Part shown: in pieces, positions 54,807 through 63,710 of the stretch
Layout: each line of letters begins with the position of its first letter
How positions within the stretch are numbered: the first letter of the stretch is position 1
Made by a program: the position numbers and the translations under genes
Notes under the pieces: generated by a model
Databases searched by the model: none
What the model saw: only the letters and a program-made list of their open reading frames with translations
Told to the model about the DNA's origin: nothing
DNA from: Pandoraea sputorum
Lineage (GTDB): Bacteria; Pseudomonadota; Gammaproteobacteria; Burkholderiales; Burkholderiaceae
DNA: 64,000 nucleotides
Reading direction: 5' to 3'
NCBI RefSeq assembly: GCF_000814845.2
Contig: NZ_CP010431.2
Location: 4,154,001-4,218,000 of the forward strand

Positions 54807-55619
54807 TTACCAGGCCGTTACGACCGAGCCGCCGAACTTCTGCTCGATGAATGCCTTCACTTCCGGCGAGTGGTAGGCCTTGATCAGCTTGGCGACCCAC
54901 GGCTTGTTCTTATCGGCCGAACGGATGACCAGCACGTTGGCGTACGGACCGTTCGCGTCTTCGATGGCGATCGAATCCTTCTTCGGGTTCAGACCGGCTT
55001 CCATCGCGAAGTTGGTGTTGATGACGGCCACGGCCACGTCGTCGAGCGAGCGCGGCAGTTGCGCGGCGTCCAGTTCCACGAACTTCAGCTTCTTCGGGTT
55101 CTCAGCCACGTCGATGGGCGTTGCCTTCAGTCCGGCGTCGGCGCGCAGCTTGATCAGGCCCTGCTTTTGCAGCAACAGCAGCGCACGGCCGCCATTGGTC
55201 GGATCGTTCGGCAGCGAAACCTTGTCGCCCGTCTTCAGATCGGCCAGCGACTTGATCTTCTTCGAGTAGATACCCATCGGGAAGATCACCGTCTTGGCGA
55301 TCGATTCGAGCTTGTAGCCACGGTCCTTCACCTGCGCGTCGAGGTACGGCTGATGCTGGTAGCTGTTCACGTCGAGATCGCCCGACGACAAGGCGGCGTT
55401 CGGCTGCACGTAATCGCTGAACTCGATGACCTTGAGGTTCAGGCCGTCCTTGGCTGCGACCTTCTTCACTTCGTCGAAGATCTGCGCGTGCGGACCGCCC
55501 GTCACGCCGACCTTCAGGTTGATGGCGTCAGCGGCTACCGCAGGAGCCGAGAATTGCGTGGCGAAAACCGTGGCGGCGCCAACACCGGCCAGCAGCTTGA
55601 AAATCGTACGACGTTGCAT
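54807..55619 (-). CDS. metQ: Methionine ABC transporter, substrate-binding protein MetQ
   Basis: A 270-residue NlpA/MetQ-family binding protein for D/L-methionine. The signal peptide (MQRRTIFKLLAGVGAATVFA...) ends near AVAADA without a lipobox Cys, so it appears to be periplasmic rather than lipid-anchored, unlike E. coli MetQ. LKVGVTGGPHAQIFDEVKK, DYVQPNAALSSGDLDVNSYQHQPYLD (second half contains the family YQHxxYL) and VSLPNDPTNGGRALLLLQ are typical. Last gene of metN-metI-metQ, 61 bases past metI. Confidence 0.95.
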   Translation of the reverse strand: MQRRTIFKLLAGVGAATVFATQFSAPAVAADAINLKVGVTGGPHAQIFDEVKKVAAKDGLNLKVIEFSDYVQPNAALSSGDLDVNSYQHQPYLDAQVKDRGYKLESIAKTVIFPMGIYSKKIKSLADLKTGDKVSLPNDPTNGGRALLLLQKQGLIKLRADAGLKATPIDVAENPKKLKFVELDAAQLPRSLDDVAVAVINTNFAMEAGLNPKKDSIAIEDANGPYANVLVIRSADKNKPWVAKLIKAYHSPEVKAFIEQKFGGSVVTAW

Positions 55620-55680
55620 GAAAAACCTCGCGTGTGTGAGTGAAGTGCCGGTTCGACCGGCAACCGTTGTTATGTGGGAA

Positions 55681-56334
55681 TTACTTGTGGCTCAGACGCC
55701 GCACCAGCCAATCGCCGAACGTCTGCACCAGTTGCACGAAAACGATCAGAATCAGCACCACGGTGATCATGACTTCCGGCAGGAAGCGCTGATAGCCGTA
55801 GCGGATGCCGAGGTCGCCCAGCCCGCCGCCGCCAATCGCACCGGCCATGGCCGAGTAACCGACCAGGCTCACGAACGTGATCGTCAGACCGGCGACGATG
55901 CCGGGCAACGCCTCGGGCAGCAGCACCTTCATGACGATCTGACCGGTCGTCGCGCCCATCGACTGGGCGGCCTCGATCAGGCCACGGTCCACTTCACGCA
56001 ACGCGGTCTCCACCAGACGCGCTACGAACGGTGCAGCAGCGATGGTAAGCGGGACCACGGCGGCCATCGTGCCGATGGACGACCCGACGATCAGTCGCGT
56101 GAACGGAATCACCGCGACGAGCAGAATGATGAACGGCGTCGAGCGCACAGCGTTGACGAGAATGCCGACGATCCGGTTGGTCGGCAGGTTCTGCAAGACG
56201 CCGTTGCGGTCCGTCAGGTACAGCAGTACGCCCAGCGGCACACCGACGACTGCGCCGATCAGGCCGGAGATGCCAACCATGATCAGCGTCTCCCAGAACG
56301 ACGAGACGAACAGATCGAACATTTCACTCCACAT
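55681..56334 (-). CDS. metI: Methionine ABC transporter, permease MetI
   Basis: A 217-residue inner-membrane permease with five helices. [20 protein letters not shown] opens the core, [20 protein letters not shown] follows, and [20 protein letters not shown] is the EAA coupling loop. The start lies 11 bases inside metN, showing tight coupling. Works as a dimer with MetN. Confidence 0.95.
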   Translation of the reverse strand: MWSEMFDLFVSSFWETLIMVGISGLIGAVVGVPLGVLLYLTDRNGVLQNLPTNRIVGILVNAVRSTPFIILLVAVIPFTRLIVGSSIGTMAAVVPLTIAAAPFVARLVETALREVDRGLIEAAQSMGATTGQIVMKVLLPEALPGIVAGLTITFVSLVGYSAMAGAIGGGGLGDLGIRYGYQRFLPEVMITVVLILIVFVQLVQTFGDWLVRRLSHK

Positions 56335-57358
56335 GGCTCAGCTCCTCAACGACAACGCCTTGACTGGCGAGGAACGCCATGGCTTCGGCCACGCGGGCCG
56401 GGGTGCCGCCCGCCATCACGGCGAGCGATCCGAACGCCTGCCCCTGGATCTCGTCGATCTGGCCATGCAGGATGTTGAAATCGAGTTCGTAGCGGCGAAT
56501 GGCCTCGGAGAGCAGCGGCTGGTCCACGCCCGCCCCGGAAAACGCGAGACGATACAGATGGTCGTGGCCATTGCCGATGCGCGACGCCACACGCTGGCGC
56601 ACGCCCTCAGGGAGTTCCTGCGCAATCACGTCGCCGATCAGCGCGCGGGTGACTTCGTGGCGCGGACGCAGGAACACGTCGATCACGGCGCCCTGCTCGA
56701 CCACGCGGCCAGCGTCGAGCACTGCCACACGGTCGCAGACCTGCTTGATGACTTCCATCTGGTGCGTGATGAGCACGACCGTCAGACCGAGTTCGCGATT
56801 AATACGCTTGAGCAGTTCGAGAATCGAGCGCGTGGTTTCGGGGTCGAGCGCCGAGGTGGCTTCGTCCGAGAGCAGCACTTGCGGCTCGCTTGCGAGCGCC
56901 CGGGCGATGCCCACGCGCTGCTTCTGACCGCCGGAAATCTGCGACGGATAGCGATCCTTCTGTGCGGTGAGGCCCACGAGTTCGAGCAGCGGCAGCACCT
57001 TCGCGCGAATGTCTGCGGCCGTCATACCCGCGAGTTCCAGCGGCAGCGCCACGTTCTGGTAGACGGTGCGCGAGCTGAGCAGGTTGAAGTGCTGGAAGAT
57101 CATGCCGATGCGACGGCGCGCCTGACGCAGTTCGTCGGACGACAGCGAGGTCAGATCCTGACCGTCGACCCGCACCGAGCCGTCGCTGGGACGGTTAAGC
57201 AGGTTGATCACACGCACGAGCGTGCTCTTACCGGCGCCGCTTCGGCCGATGATGCCGAAAACTTCGCCGCGCTCGATCGACAGGCTGATATTGGAAAGCG
57301 CGTCGATCGGCCCCTTGGGTCCAGCGAAGCGCTGGGTAATGTTCTGGAGTTCGATCAT
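56324..57358 (-). CDS. metN: Methionine ABC transporter, ATPase MetN
   Basis: A 344-residue ABC ATPase. Walker [11 protein letters not shown], signature [15 protein letters not shown], Walker [16 protein letters not shown] and His in [10 protein letters not shown] are present. The last about 100 residues form the NIL domain (ISRL-type fold; [20 protein letters not shown]) that binds methionine and inhibits transport in E. coli. ATG 57358 opens the usual MIELQNIT; the upstream Met is not needed. Promoter and inverted repeat lie at 57416-57464. Confidence 0.95.
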   Translation of the reverse strand: MIELQNITQRFAGPKGPIDALSNISLSIERGEVFGIIGRSGAGKSTLVRVINLLNRPSDGSVRVDGQDLTSLSSDELRQARRRIGMIFQHFNLLSSRTVYQNVALPLELAGMTAADIRAKVLPLLELVGLTAQKDRYPSQISGGQKQRVGIARALASEPQVLLSDEATSALDPETTRSILELLKRINRELGLTVVLITHQMEVIKQVCDRVAVLDAGRVVEQGAVIDVFLRPRHEVTRALIGDVIAQELPEGVRQRVASRIGNGHDHLYRLAFSGAGVDQPLLSEAIRRYELDFNILHGQIDEIQGQAFGSLAVMAGGTPARVAEAMAFLASQGVVVEELSHVE

Positions 57359-57415
57359 GCAAAAAAATAGCAGCCCCACTGCCGAAACTTCCCGGACAGT
57401 GCCGCCGCCAACACT

Positions 57416-57464
57416 CTATTTAGCGCAAAGGCAATATTCTAGCCCATGCGCCTAAATAGTTGAA
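57416..57464 (-). promoter_or_regulatory. metN promoter flanked by an inverted repeat
   Basis: On the minus strand TTCAAC (57464-57459) and TAGAAT (57441-57436) are 17 bases apart. CTATTTAGCGC (57416-57426) and GCGC-CTAAATAG (57449-57459) form an inverted repeat spanning the spacer and -10 box, so a bound repressor, or a loop between sites, could silence it. The sequence does not match the E. coli MetJ box repeats (AGACGTCT). Confidence 0.55.
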
Positions 57465-57518
57465 AATAATAAAATTTGATCTCTTTATACTGAATTTCGC
57501 AGATAGAGAGCGCAGGCC

Positions 57519-57941
57519 TCAGGCCTGCCGCTCGTTGGCAAAATCGTCGAGCACTCTGATGACTTCGTCGAACTCCAGCGACTTGTCGAAAAAGTGTCGC
57601 ACGCCCAGTTGCTGGCAGCGCTTGCGGTAGGTCGCGAGCGCATAGTTGGTCAGCACGATCGCCATCAGCTTTTCCAGCATGCCTCTGCTGTGCAGGTACG
57701 ACAGCACGTCCATGCCAGAGCCGCGCCGCAACTGGATATCGACGATGACCGCGTCGAAGGAATCGTTTTCAAGGGTACGGACCGCGTCGTCGGCCGTCTC
57801 CGCCACGCCTGTCACTTCCAGCATGCCACTCGAGCCGAGCGCTTCGGACAGGCTCTCGCGAATCACCGCCGAATCTTCGATCAGCAGCACCTTGAGGGGC
57901 GCACGCGTCCCTGTAAGCGTGGCTGAGTTCCCAGTTGACAT
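57519..57941 (-). CDS. Single-domain response regulator (receiver only)
   Basis: A 140-residue CheY-like receiver. VLLIEDSAVIRESLSEAL holds the acidic pocket, VIVDIQLRRGSGMDVL the phosphoryl-accepting Asp, VLTNYA the switch Thr region and FFDKSLEF the conserved Lys. There is no output domain, so it would act by protein contact or as a phosphate sink. It starts 12 bases after the NarL-type regulator on the same strand and is probably co-transcribed; the two may share the histidine kinase encoded at 60244. Confidence 0.9.
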   Translation of the reverse strand: MSTGNSATLTGTRAPLKVLLIEDSAVIRESLSEALGSSGMLEVTGVAETADDAVRTLENDSFDAVIVDIQLRRGSGMDVLSYLHSRGMLEKLMAIVLTNYALATYRKRCQQLGVRHFFDKSLEFDEVIRVLDDFANERQA

Positions 57942-57953
57942 GAAAAGCCTCTC

Positions 57954-58595
57954 TCAACTGATCAGGCCGTTCTTGAGCGCGTAAAGCGTCAGGTCGGCAT
58001 TGGTTTTCAAATGCATCTTTTCCAGCACACGCGCGCGATAGGTGCTGACGGTCTTCACCGACAGATGCAGCTCGTCGGCGATCTCGGTCGGCGTGCGGCC
58101 CTGCGCCAGCTTGCAGAAGACCTGAAATTCACGCTCCGAGAGTTGTTCGTGCATGGGCTCATCGACCGGCTTGTCGAGCTTCTGCGCCAGCAAATCCGCC
58201 GTCACCTCGCTCACGTAGCGATGCCCCCGCGCCACCGTACGGATCGCCCGAATGATCTCTTCGGGTGCGGCGTCCTTCATCAGATAACCGTCGGCACCGG
58301 CGCGCAGCAGATTGACCGCGTATTGCGCTTCGGGATACGTGGACAGGAACAGCACCCCCTGCTCGGGTCGCAACTGCTTGATCACGCGCAGAGTGTCGAT
58401 GCCGTTCTTGTCAGGCATGGCGATATCCAGCAGCACGACATCGAATTCGGTTTCGCGCACGGCACGAATCACCTCGTCGCCGCTCGCCGCCTCGCCCAGC
58501 ACCTCCATGTCCGACTCGTCGGCAATGAATTGCTTGAAGCCGGTACGAACGATGGCGTGGTCGTCGGCAATGAGGATTTTTATTGTCAGTGACAT
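57954..58595 (-). CDS. NarL/FixJ-type response regulator
   Basis: A 213-residue two-domain regulator: receiver (KILIADDHAIVRTGFKQFIA; Asp in VVLLDIAMPDKNGID; Lys in YLMKDAAPEEI) and LuxR-type HTH (LSEREFQVFCKLAQGRTPTE, then IADELHLSVKTVSTYRARV). Similar to UvrY/GacA-class proteins in outline. Partner kinases of this class are HisKA_3 type, which matches the kinase 1.6 kb away. The target regulon is unknown; adjacent stress and envelope genes are candidates. Confidence 0.92.
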   Translation of the reverse strand: MSLTIKILIADDHAIVRTGFKQFIADESDMEVLGEAASGDEVIRAVRETEFDVVLLDIAMPDKNGIDTLRVIKQLRPEQGVLFLSTYPEAQYAVNLLRAGADGYLMKDAAPEEIIRAIRTVARGHRYVSEVTADLLAQKLDKPVDEPMHEQLSEREFQVFCKLAQGRTPTEIADELHLSVKTVSTYRARVLEKMHLKTNADLTLYALKNGLIS

Positions 58596-58667
58596 CTAAG
58601 CTCCAGAGACTGTCCCCGTCGGCCTCCTGGCCGCGCTTGAGTGAATTCGATGCGCGCGCCATGGCCG

Positions 58668-59276
58668 TCACTCCCGGTCGAGCAGATCCCGCATATCGTC
58701 GGCATGCTCTTCCTCGACGGCGAGGATTTCTTCGAGCAAGCGACGGGTTGTGGTATCCCGGTCGCCCAAATAATGAATCATCTCGCGGTAACTCTCAATC
58801 GCAATACGCTCGGCGACGAGGTTTTCGCGAATCATGTCGCGCAGGGTCTTACATGTAACGTACTCGGCGTGGCTGCGTGAGGAAAGGCTGTCCGGCGAGA
58901 AATCCGGCTCGCCGCCCAGTTGCACGATACGCGCCGCGATGCGATCCGCATGATCCTGCTCCTGCGCAGCGTGTTCGGCGAATTCGGCGGCCACCGGCTC
59001 GGCATGAATCCCCGTGGCCATGAAATGGTGGCGCTTGTAACGCAGCACGCAGACCAATTCGGTGGCGAGCGCATCGTTGAGCATGTGCACGACCGCGTCG
59101 CGATCGGCCCGGTAGTCTTCCGTGACGGCACCTTCGTCGAGGTGCTCTCGGGCACGCTCGCGCAGGGCGCGAACGTCGATCTCGAAATCCTCTCCCGCGT
59201 GCTGGCTATGACCATTACCGGTCATCGCGTGCTTGGCCTGCTTGGCGTGCTGTTTAGCTTGCTTGGCGGTATGCAT
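58668..59276 (-). CDS. Ferritin-like (bacterioferritin-type) protein with Lys/His-rich N-tail
   Basis: A 202-residue four-helix ferritin-like protein. LNDALATELVCVLRYKRHHF with AAQEQDHADRIAARIVQLGG, and LVAERIAIESYREMIHYLG with ILAVEEEHADDMRDLL, supply the Glu and ExxH residues of a diiron site. The first about 30 residues (HTAKQAKQHAKQAKHAMTG...) are a basic repeat-like tail; in Dps proteins a Lys-rich tail binds DNA, so DNA association is possible. ATG 59276 has AGGAG nine bases upstream; the longer frame is rejected. Likely iron storage or peroxide protection. Confidence 0.85.
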   Translation of the reverse strand: MHTAKQAKQHAKQAKHAMTGNGHSQHAGEDFEIDVRALRERAREHLDEGAVTEDYRADRDAVVHMLNDALATELVCVLRYKRHHFMATGIHAEPVAAEFAEHAAQEQDHADRIAARIVQLGGEPDFSPDSLSSRSHAEYVTCKTLRDMIRENLVAERIAIESYREMIHYLGDRDTTTRRLLEEILAVEEEHADDMRDLLDRE

Positions 59277-59402
59277 CTGCGAATTCTCCTGTAGCGGTTT
59301 GGCGAGTTTGCCGGGGTTGGGGAATGTCATTGCGTCATTGCCCCATCTGACGCCAGATAGGGCGAAGGGCGGCTCAGGCCGCCCCGCGTTCCCTGACGGT
59401 AT

Positions 59403-59564
59403 CTATCGTCGGACCACCCCGAAGAGCAGCGTGACCAGAAAGATCACCAGGAAGATGAAGAACAGAATCTTCGCGATTTCAGCCGCACCGGCGGCGATTC
59501 CCGTGAAACCGAAAACCGCGGCGATCAACGCGATCACGAAGAAAACAACGGCATAGTGAAGCAT
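59403..59564 (-). CDS. DUF1328 (YtjA-like) small membrane protein, copy 1
   Basis: A 53-residue membrane peptide found by reading the minus strand: it begins [20 protein letters not shown], continues [20 protein letters not shown] and ends VVRR. Two hydrophobic helices flank the conserved [16 protein letters not shown] loop of DUF1328. A perfect Shine-Dalgarno AAGGAGGT is five to six bases before the ATG. Such peptides are often induced by stress but have no known function. A paralogue lies 113 bases upstream. Confidence 0.9.
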   Translation of the reverse strand: MLHYAVVFFVIALIAAVFGFTGIAAGAAEIAKILFFIFLVIFLVTLLFGVVRR

Positions 59565-59677
59565 CGCAACCTCCTTGAATGTCGATGGCCCGTTAGCGCA
59601 TGTGTCAAGCGCTGCGCGAACCGCTTGCCGCGAGCCACATGGCTATGCTGCGGCGCAAAACGCGCCGCAGCGCACTT

Positions 59678-59854
59678 CTAGTCGACGATTTTCTTGGCGA
59701 CGGTCAGGCCAAGCAGCAAGAAAACCACGAACAGCACCAGGAACAGAACGAAGAGAATCTTCGCAATCCCGGCCGCGCCGGCGGCAATCCCGGTAAAGCC
59801 CAACAGGCCTGCCACGATCGATATCAGCGCGAACAACAAAGCCCACTTCAGCAT
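59678..59854 (-). CDS. DUF1328 (YtjA-like) small membrane protein, copy 2
   Basis: A 58-residue paralogue of the preceding peptide: [40 protein letters not shown], then a longer hydrophobic run and KKIVD. The shared core [15 protein letters not shown] is identical apart from one residue. AAGGAG precedes the ATG at 59854. Tandem copies suggest duplication and possible partner helices in one membrane complex. Confidence 0.9.
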   Translation of the reverse strand: MLKWALLFALISIVAGLLGFTGIAAGAAGIAKILFVLFLVLFVVFLLLGLTVAKKIVD

Positions 59855-59965
59855 GGCGTTCTCCTTGGTTTCATATCTAATTTCCCGGAGACTTTCTGGC
59901 TCCCTGCGGCTGGCGCCTGCCTTGTCAGACGGCACGCCAACCCGAGGGCGCTGAATGAATAGTAG

Positions 59966-60007
59966 AAAAACGCCGCTCGCGGGACTGCCCGCGCGGCGCT
60001 GGTTTTT
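59966..60007. terminator. Compound GC hairpin upstream of the histidine kinase gene
   Basis: CGCCG (59971-59975) with CGGCG (59994-59998) enclose CGCGGG/CCCGCG (59978-59983 with 59988-59993). Five As precede and five Ts follow, as in a bidirectional terminator, but no gene ends here; it may stop read-through or end an unannotated short RNA. Confidence 0.4.
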
Positions 60008-60127
60008 GCGTAGGAATTTGCTGACAATTTCGCGGATGTGGCGATTTTCGCCGTATGATCAAAGCACTCCCCGCTATCAACGGCCACCTGGCGGCCCGGT
60101 ATCGGCGCGTTTTTGGGTCGCTTTTGG

Positions 60128-60160
60128 GCTGTTTCAGCGCTGTTTTAGCGCTGTTTTCGC
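60128..60160. repeat. Three 11-bp tandem repeats
   Basis: GCTGTTTCAGC, GCTGTTTTAGC and GCTGTTTTCGC follow each other without gaps, about 85 bases upstream of the histidine kinase start. The 11-base period places each unit on the same DNA face, as expected for a cooperative binding site. Confidence 0.6.
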
Positions 60161-60243
60161 AGTCATCGCCGCGGCCACGCGCCTTTCCAGGCCGCTGCCA
60201 CGCCACTCACAACTTTCACGCCATTCACGGCTCACAACGCCCA

Positions 60244-61797
60244 ATGCCCCGATTTACGTCCTGGTTGCGTCGCCGAAGCTGGATCATCGCCATGATCGCT
60301 GCGATCGTCATCACGGTCGGCAGTCTGATCGGACTCGAATCGGCACACCGTCGTCTCGCCTCCACCTACGAAGCGGCGCTGCAAAACATGACCGCCGCCA
60401 ATGAACTCAACGAGATCATTGCGCGCACCTCGACGGTGGTGGCAAGCCAGCGCGGCTATCTGCTCACAAACGATGTGGGCTATCTGGATCCCTATCTGTC
60501 GGCCGTGCGACGCATTCGCGATCTCTCAGCGCTCGTCATCCAGCACTACAAGGACGTGGGCGACGATCAGGCCACGCGCGATTTCGCGCGCGTCATGACC
60601 CTGTTCTCTGAGCGCATCACGGCGATGGACACGGCGCGATCTGCTGTAACGCAGGGGCAAATGACGATGGAGGAAGCGTTGTCCCCGGCCCATCTCGGCC
60701 TCGGGACGATGGAGCCGGTGCAGACCGGCATTACCGATCTCTATAACCGCGAGCTGGCCCGCGCCCGCACAGCGCAGGACAACGGTCGCTTCGATCAGGC
60801 GATCTCGGCGGTCAGCGCTGGCGCACTGTCGGTGCTGACAATTCTGCTCTTCATCTTGTTATTCCGCGTGCTCGGCAAGCAGATGCGACAGGAACAACTC
60901 GCCCGCGACCAGTTGCACGAGCAGCAGGCTCACCTCGACAGGCTCGTGCGTGAGCGCACCGAACAGCTCGACGAACTGGCCACCCACTTGCAAAACGTGA
61001 GCGAAGACGAAAAGACGCGTCTGTCGCGCGAACTGCACGACGAACTCGGCGCGATTCTCACGGCGTGCAAGATGGATGTCACGTGGGCACATCACAAGCT
61101 GCGCAACGTCGAGCCGGTGATTTCCGAGAAACTCGCGCGTGCGCAACGCAATCTCGACTCCGGCATTCAGACCAAGCGCCGCATCATCGAGAACCTGCGC
61201 CCGACCGTGCTGATCAACTTCGGCCTCGTCACCGCGCTGCGCTCGCTCGCGGAAGAAACGGCCGACCAGCAACACTGGCAGCTCGATCTCGATCTGCCTG
61301 AGGAAGACTTCGCATTGCCCGAGTCGACCGCCATCGTGCTGTTCCGGGTGGCGCAGGAAGCGTTGACGAACGCAGGCAAGTACGCGCGCGCCACGACTGT
61401 GCGCATCGCCCTCGCCTGCGACGACCAGCGCGTGCGCCTCGAAGTGATCGACAACGGCATCGGCCTCACGCAGGATCAGTTCAACAAGCCCAAAACGCAC
61501 GGCCTGTTCGGCATGCGTCAGCGCGTCTCGGCCAAGGGCGGCCGCATCGACATCCACTCGTTGCCGCAGCGCCTGGGAACTGAGATTCAGGTGGTACTCC
61601 CCTTGTGCAATCCGGCCGACGCGCTGGATATCGCGACCGAAGTCACGGAAAGCACCGTCTCCGCGCAATCGGGTGAAGCGTCTTCCGACGGCAAGGTCAC
61701 CGAATCGCCGAACGCGACACCTTCGCGCGACGGCGCCGACACCACCGGCACGACAGACGCCACGCAGCCTCCCCGCCCCCCGGTCGGAATGCACTGA
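60244..61797 (+). CDS. CHASE3-type sensor histidine kinase (HisKA_3)
   Basis: A 517-residue membrane kinase. Helix 1 (WIIAMIAAIVITVGSLIGL) and helix 2 (VSAGALSVLTILLFILLFRV) bracket a helical periplasmic domain of CHASE3 style (ASTYEAALQNMTAANELNEI, VASQRGYLLTNDVGYLDPYL). The HisKA_3 H-box is SRELHDELGAILTACKMDV, and the ATPase has RVAQEALTNAGKYARA (N box) and VIDNGIGL, GLFGMRQRV. A low-complexity tail of about 60 residues follows. The start at 60244 lacks a good Shine-Dalgarno; the upstream frame is Ala/Pro noise. Its likely partner is the NarL-type regulator at 57954-58595. Confidence 0.88.
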   Translation: MPRFTSWLRRRSWIIAMIAAIVITVGSLIGLESAHRRLASTYEAALQNMTAANELNEIIARTSTVVASQRGYLLTNDVGYLDPYLSAVRRIRDLSALVIQHYKDVGDDQATRDFARVMTLFSERITAMDTARSAVTQGQMTMEEALSPAHLGLGTMEPVQTGITDLYNRELARARTAQDNGRFDQAISAVSAGALSVLTILLFILLFRVLGKQMRQEQLARDQLHEQQAHLDRLVRERTEQLDELATHLQNVSEDEKTRLSRELHDELGAILTACKMDVTWAHHKLRNVEPVISEKLARAQRNLDSGIQTKRRIIENLRPTVLINFGLVTALRSLAEETADQQHWQLDLDLPEEDFALPESTAIVLFRVAQEALTNAGKYARATTVRIALACDDQRVRLEVIDNGIGLTQDQFNKPKTHGLFGMRQRVSAKGGRIDIHSLPQRLGTEIQVVLPLCNPADALDIATEVTESTVSAQSGEASSDGKVTESPNATPSRDGADTTGTTDATQPPRPPVGMH

Positions 61798-62016
61798 CAG
61801 CGCAACCCGACTCCGCCTACACCGCGTTGACGTCGCGGCTGACAGCACAAACACTTCGCACTCCCTACCATGGAATCACCTGCCGACGCCCTGACGGGCG
61901 CGGAAAATGGTTTCCGTGCGCACGCCGCGCTATGTGCGTCCCATGTGCGCCAAATGACGGAATCGCGGACTCCCCCGCAGAAGCACCTGAACTAACCCAA
62001 CACTGAGGAGTGATTT

Positions 62017-62223
62017 ATGAACTCGGATCTGATCAAGGGCAAGTGGAACCAGCTCAAGGGCGAAGCGAAGAAGCAGTGGGGCAATCTGACCGACGACGAT
62101 CTGCTGAAGATCGAAGGCAATCGCGACAAGTTCGTCGGTGTGATTCAGGAACGTTACGGCAAGGCCAAGGCCGACGCCGAGAAGGAAGTCGACACCTGGA
62201 ACAACCAGCACAAGCTCTGGTAA
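62017..62223 (+). CDS. CsbD-family stress protein
   Basis: A 68-residue hydrophilic helical protein: MNSDLIKGKWNQLKGEAKKQ, then WGNLTDDDLLKIEGNRDKFV, and GVIQERYGKAKADAEKEVD. This is the YjbJ/CsbD pattern. Members accumulate in general stress or stationary phase; no biochemical activity is established. GAGGAG lies about eight bases before the ATG. It follows the histidine kinase by 219 bases. Confidence 0.95.
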   Translation: MNSDLIKGKWNQLKGEAKKQWGNLTDDDLLKIEGNRDKFVGVIQERYGKAKADAEKEVDTWNNQHKLW

Positions 62224-62332
62224 GCCAGCGTCACTCGCGTGAGCCATGTCAGCCGGGAGGCTGGCGTGGCCCTTCTCCCCTCGCGCGTCCTATGCGCTTC
62301 GGACGACATCATCTCTCCAAGGAGAAATCAAA

Positions 62333-62470
62333 ATGAAACGATTGATCGCCATCGCACTGCTTTCGGGCTTCGCACTGGGCCTGGCCGGATGCAACACCAT
62401 CCACGGCGCAGGCAAGGACGTTGAAAAGGGCGGCGAAGCCATTCAGGGCGCGGCCGACCGCAACAAGTAA
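62333..62470 (+). CDS. Entericidin-like small lipoprotein
   Basis: A 45-residue lipoprotein: MKRLIAIALLSGFALGLAGC is the signal sequence with lipobox LAGC, followed by NTIHGAGKDVEKGGEAIQGA, the entericidin A/B pattern. In E. coli entericidins are stress-induced envelope lipopeptides. AAGGAGAAA precedes the ATG. It lies between csbD and the Cys-repeat periplasmic protein on the same strand. Confidence 0.92.
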   Translation: MKRLIAIALLSGFALGLAGCNTIHGAGKDVEKGGEAIQGAADRNK

Positions 62471-62628
62471 CGCGGCATCGACCGGTGTCTGACCACGCCG
62501 GAGCGCAGCACCCGAAGCATCGACATTCCCCAGATTCGCGACGCACGGCGCATGATGCATTCCCATGTCGTCCGGGCGTCGCCCCGCCCCCCATGCTCGC
62601 CCAATCCCCAGACTAGGAGGACTCCAAG

Positions 62629-63213
62629 ATGTCACATCGAATCGCTATGAACGTCCTGACCTGCGCCTGCATCGCGGCGGCAGGCATGCTCGGCACCACG
62701 GCGGCCAGCGCTGCAGATGCCGCAGCCAAAGACCGTTACGAAGCGGCCCAGAAATCGGCCGAAGCCGACTACAAGGCCTCCGCTGCGCGTTGCGATGACA
62801 TGAAGGACAACGCGAAGAAGATTTGTGTGGAAGACGCGAAGGGTAAGGAGAAGATCGCCAAGGCCAACGCGGAAGCCGACTACAAGCAAACGCCGAAGGC
62901 CCGCTACGATGCCGCCGTCGCTAAGGCAGACGCCGACTACAGCGTTGCCAAGCTGCGTTGCGACGACAAGAAGGGCAACGACAAGGACGTCTGCGTGAAG
63001 GATGCCGACGCTGCCAAGACCAAGGCCTACGGCGACGCCAAGGTCATGCGTACGAGCCGCGAATCGTCCAAGGACACCATGGCGGCACGTCAGGACGCCA
63101 ACGCCGATGCGAACAAGGCCCAATACAAGGCCGCGATGGAGCGCTGCGACAGCCTGACGGGCAGTAGCAAGGACAGCTGTGAGGCCGACGCCAAGTCGCG
63201 CTACCACCAGTAA
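62629..63213 (+). CDS. Periplasmic protein with three Cys-pair repeats
   Basis: A 194-residue exported protein with signal peptide (ending ASAADA near residue 30). Three imperfect repeats carry a Cys pair spaced about 12 residues: RCDDMKDNAKKICVEDA, RCDDKKGNDKDVCVKDA and RCDSLTGSSKDSCEADA, separated by Ala/Lys/Asp-rich helical linkers with YDAAVAKADADY-type segments. Cysteines in oxidised periplasm probably form one disulphide per repeat. I do not recognise a family with known function. AGGAGG lies eight bases before the ATG. Fits the adjacent stress/envelope genes. Confidence 0.85.
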   Translation: MSHRIAMNVLTCACIAAAGMLGTTAASAADAAAKDRYEAAQKSAEADYKASAARCDDMKDNAKKICVEDAKGKEKIAKANAEADYKQTPKARYDAAVAKADADYSVAKLRCDDKKGNDKDVCVKDADAAKTKAYGDAKVMRTSRESSKDTMAARQDANADANKAQYKAAMERCDSLTGSSKDSCEADAKSRYHQ

Positions 63214-63304
63214 GCGCAAGTGATCACCGCCTAGAACGACAGCAGGTTTAGCAGGGAGGAGAAGGCGTCACGGACCGCCACCATGGGTGAGCGCCGGACG
63301 TCGG

Positions 63305-63347
63305 CACCGGGCGAATGTTGCGCAAGCGGCATTCGCCCGGTGTTTTT
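63305..63347 (+). terminator. Rho-independent terminator after the Cys-repeat gene
   Basis: CACCGGGCGAATG (63305-63317) pairs perfectly over 13 bases with CATTCGCCCGGTG (63330-63342), followed by TTTTT. Confidence 0.93.
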
Positions 63348-63710
63348 GCGCCACAGGCCGGGCGCGCCATGTAAATGAATGTAACAAGTGTCGCGCGCCG
63401 CAGGCGGTGGCCCCCCCGCGGACTCGGAGGGGCGATGTCAACCGAAACGAGCGCAAAGCGTTGATTCTGAATAGAATAGAGGCCTGATTTTTACGTTTGG
63501 CGGCCGCTTTTCTACGCCCGAACGTTCCCCACACCGGATGGCTTCGCATACTTTGCAACAATTGCGTTGCGCCCGCGTTTCGGAACTTCAGTAAAGTAAA
63601 GCCAGGGAATCTGACGAACCAGGGTGCCGGCGGGCACCGGGCGCGTCGAACGGCATGGTGCCGTTCGGGTGCCGTCATCAGTACGCTGCCAAGTCCGCAG
63701 GAGAAATGTC
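63348..63710 (+). promoter_or_regulatory. Upstream region of the final gene with two tandem hairpins
   Basis: No gene is supported here. Near its end GGTGCC-GGCG-GGCACC (63623-63638) and CGAACGGCA-TGG-TGCCGTTCG (63647-63667) form two perfect hairpins, 44 bases or more ahead of the ATG at 63711; they may stabilise the mRNA or control ribosome access. Confidence 0.45.

Noticed and set aside
63268..63678. Minus-strand frame between the Cys-repeat gene and the last gene
   Set aside because: Covers a perfect terminator and promoter-like DNA and has no recognisable protein features.
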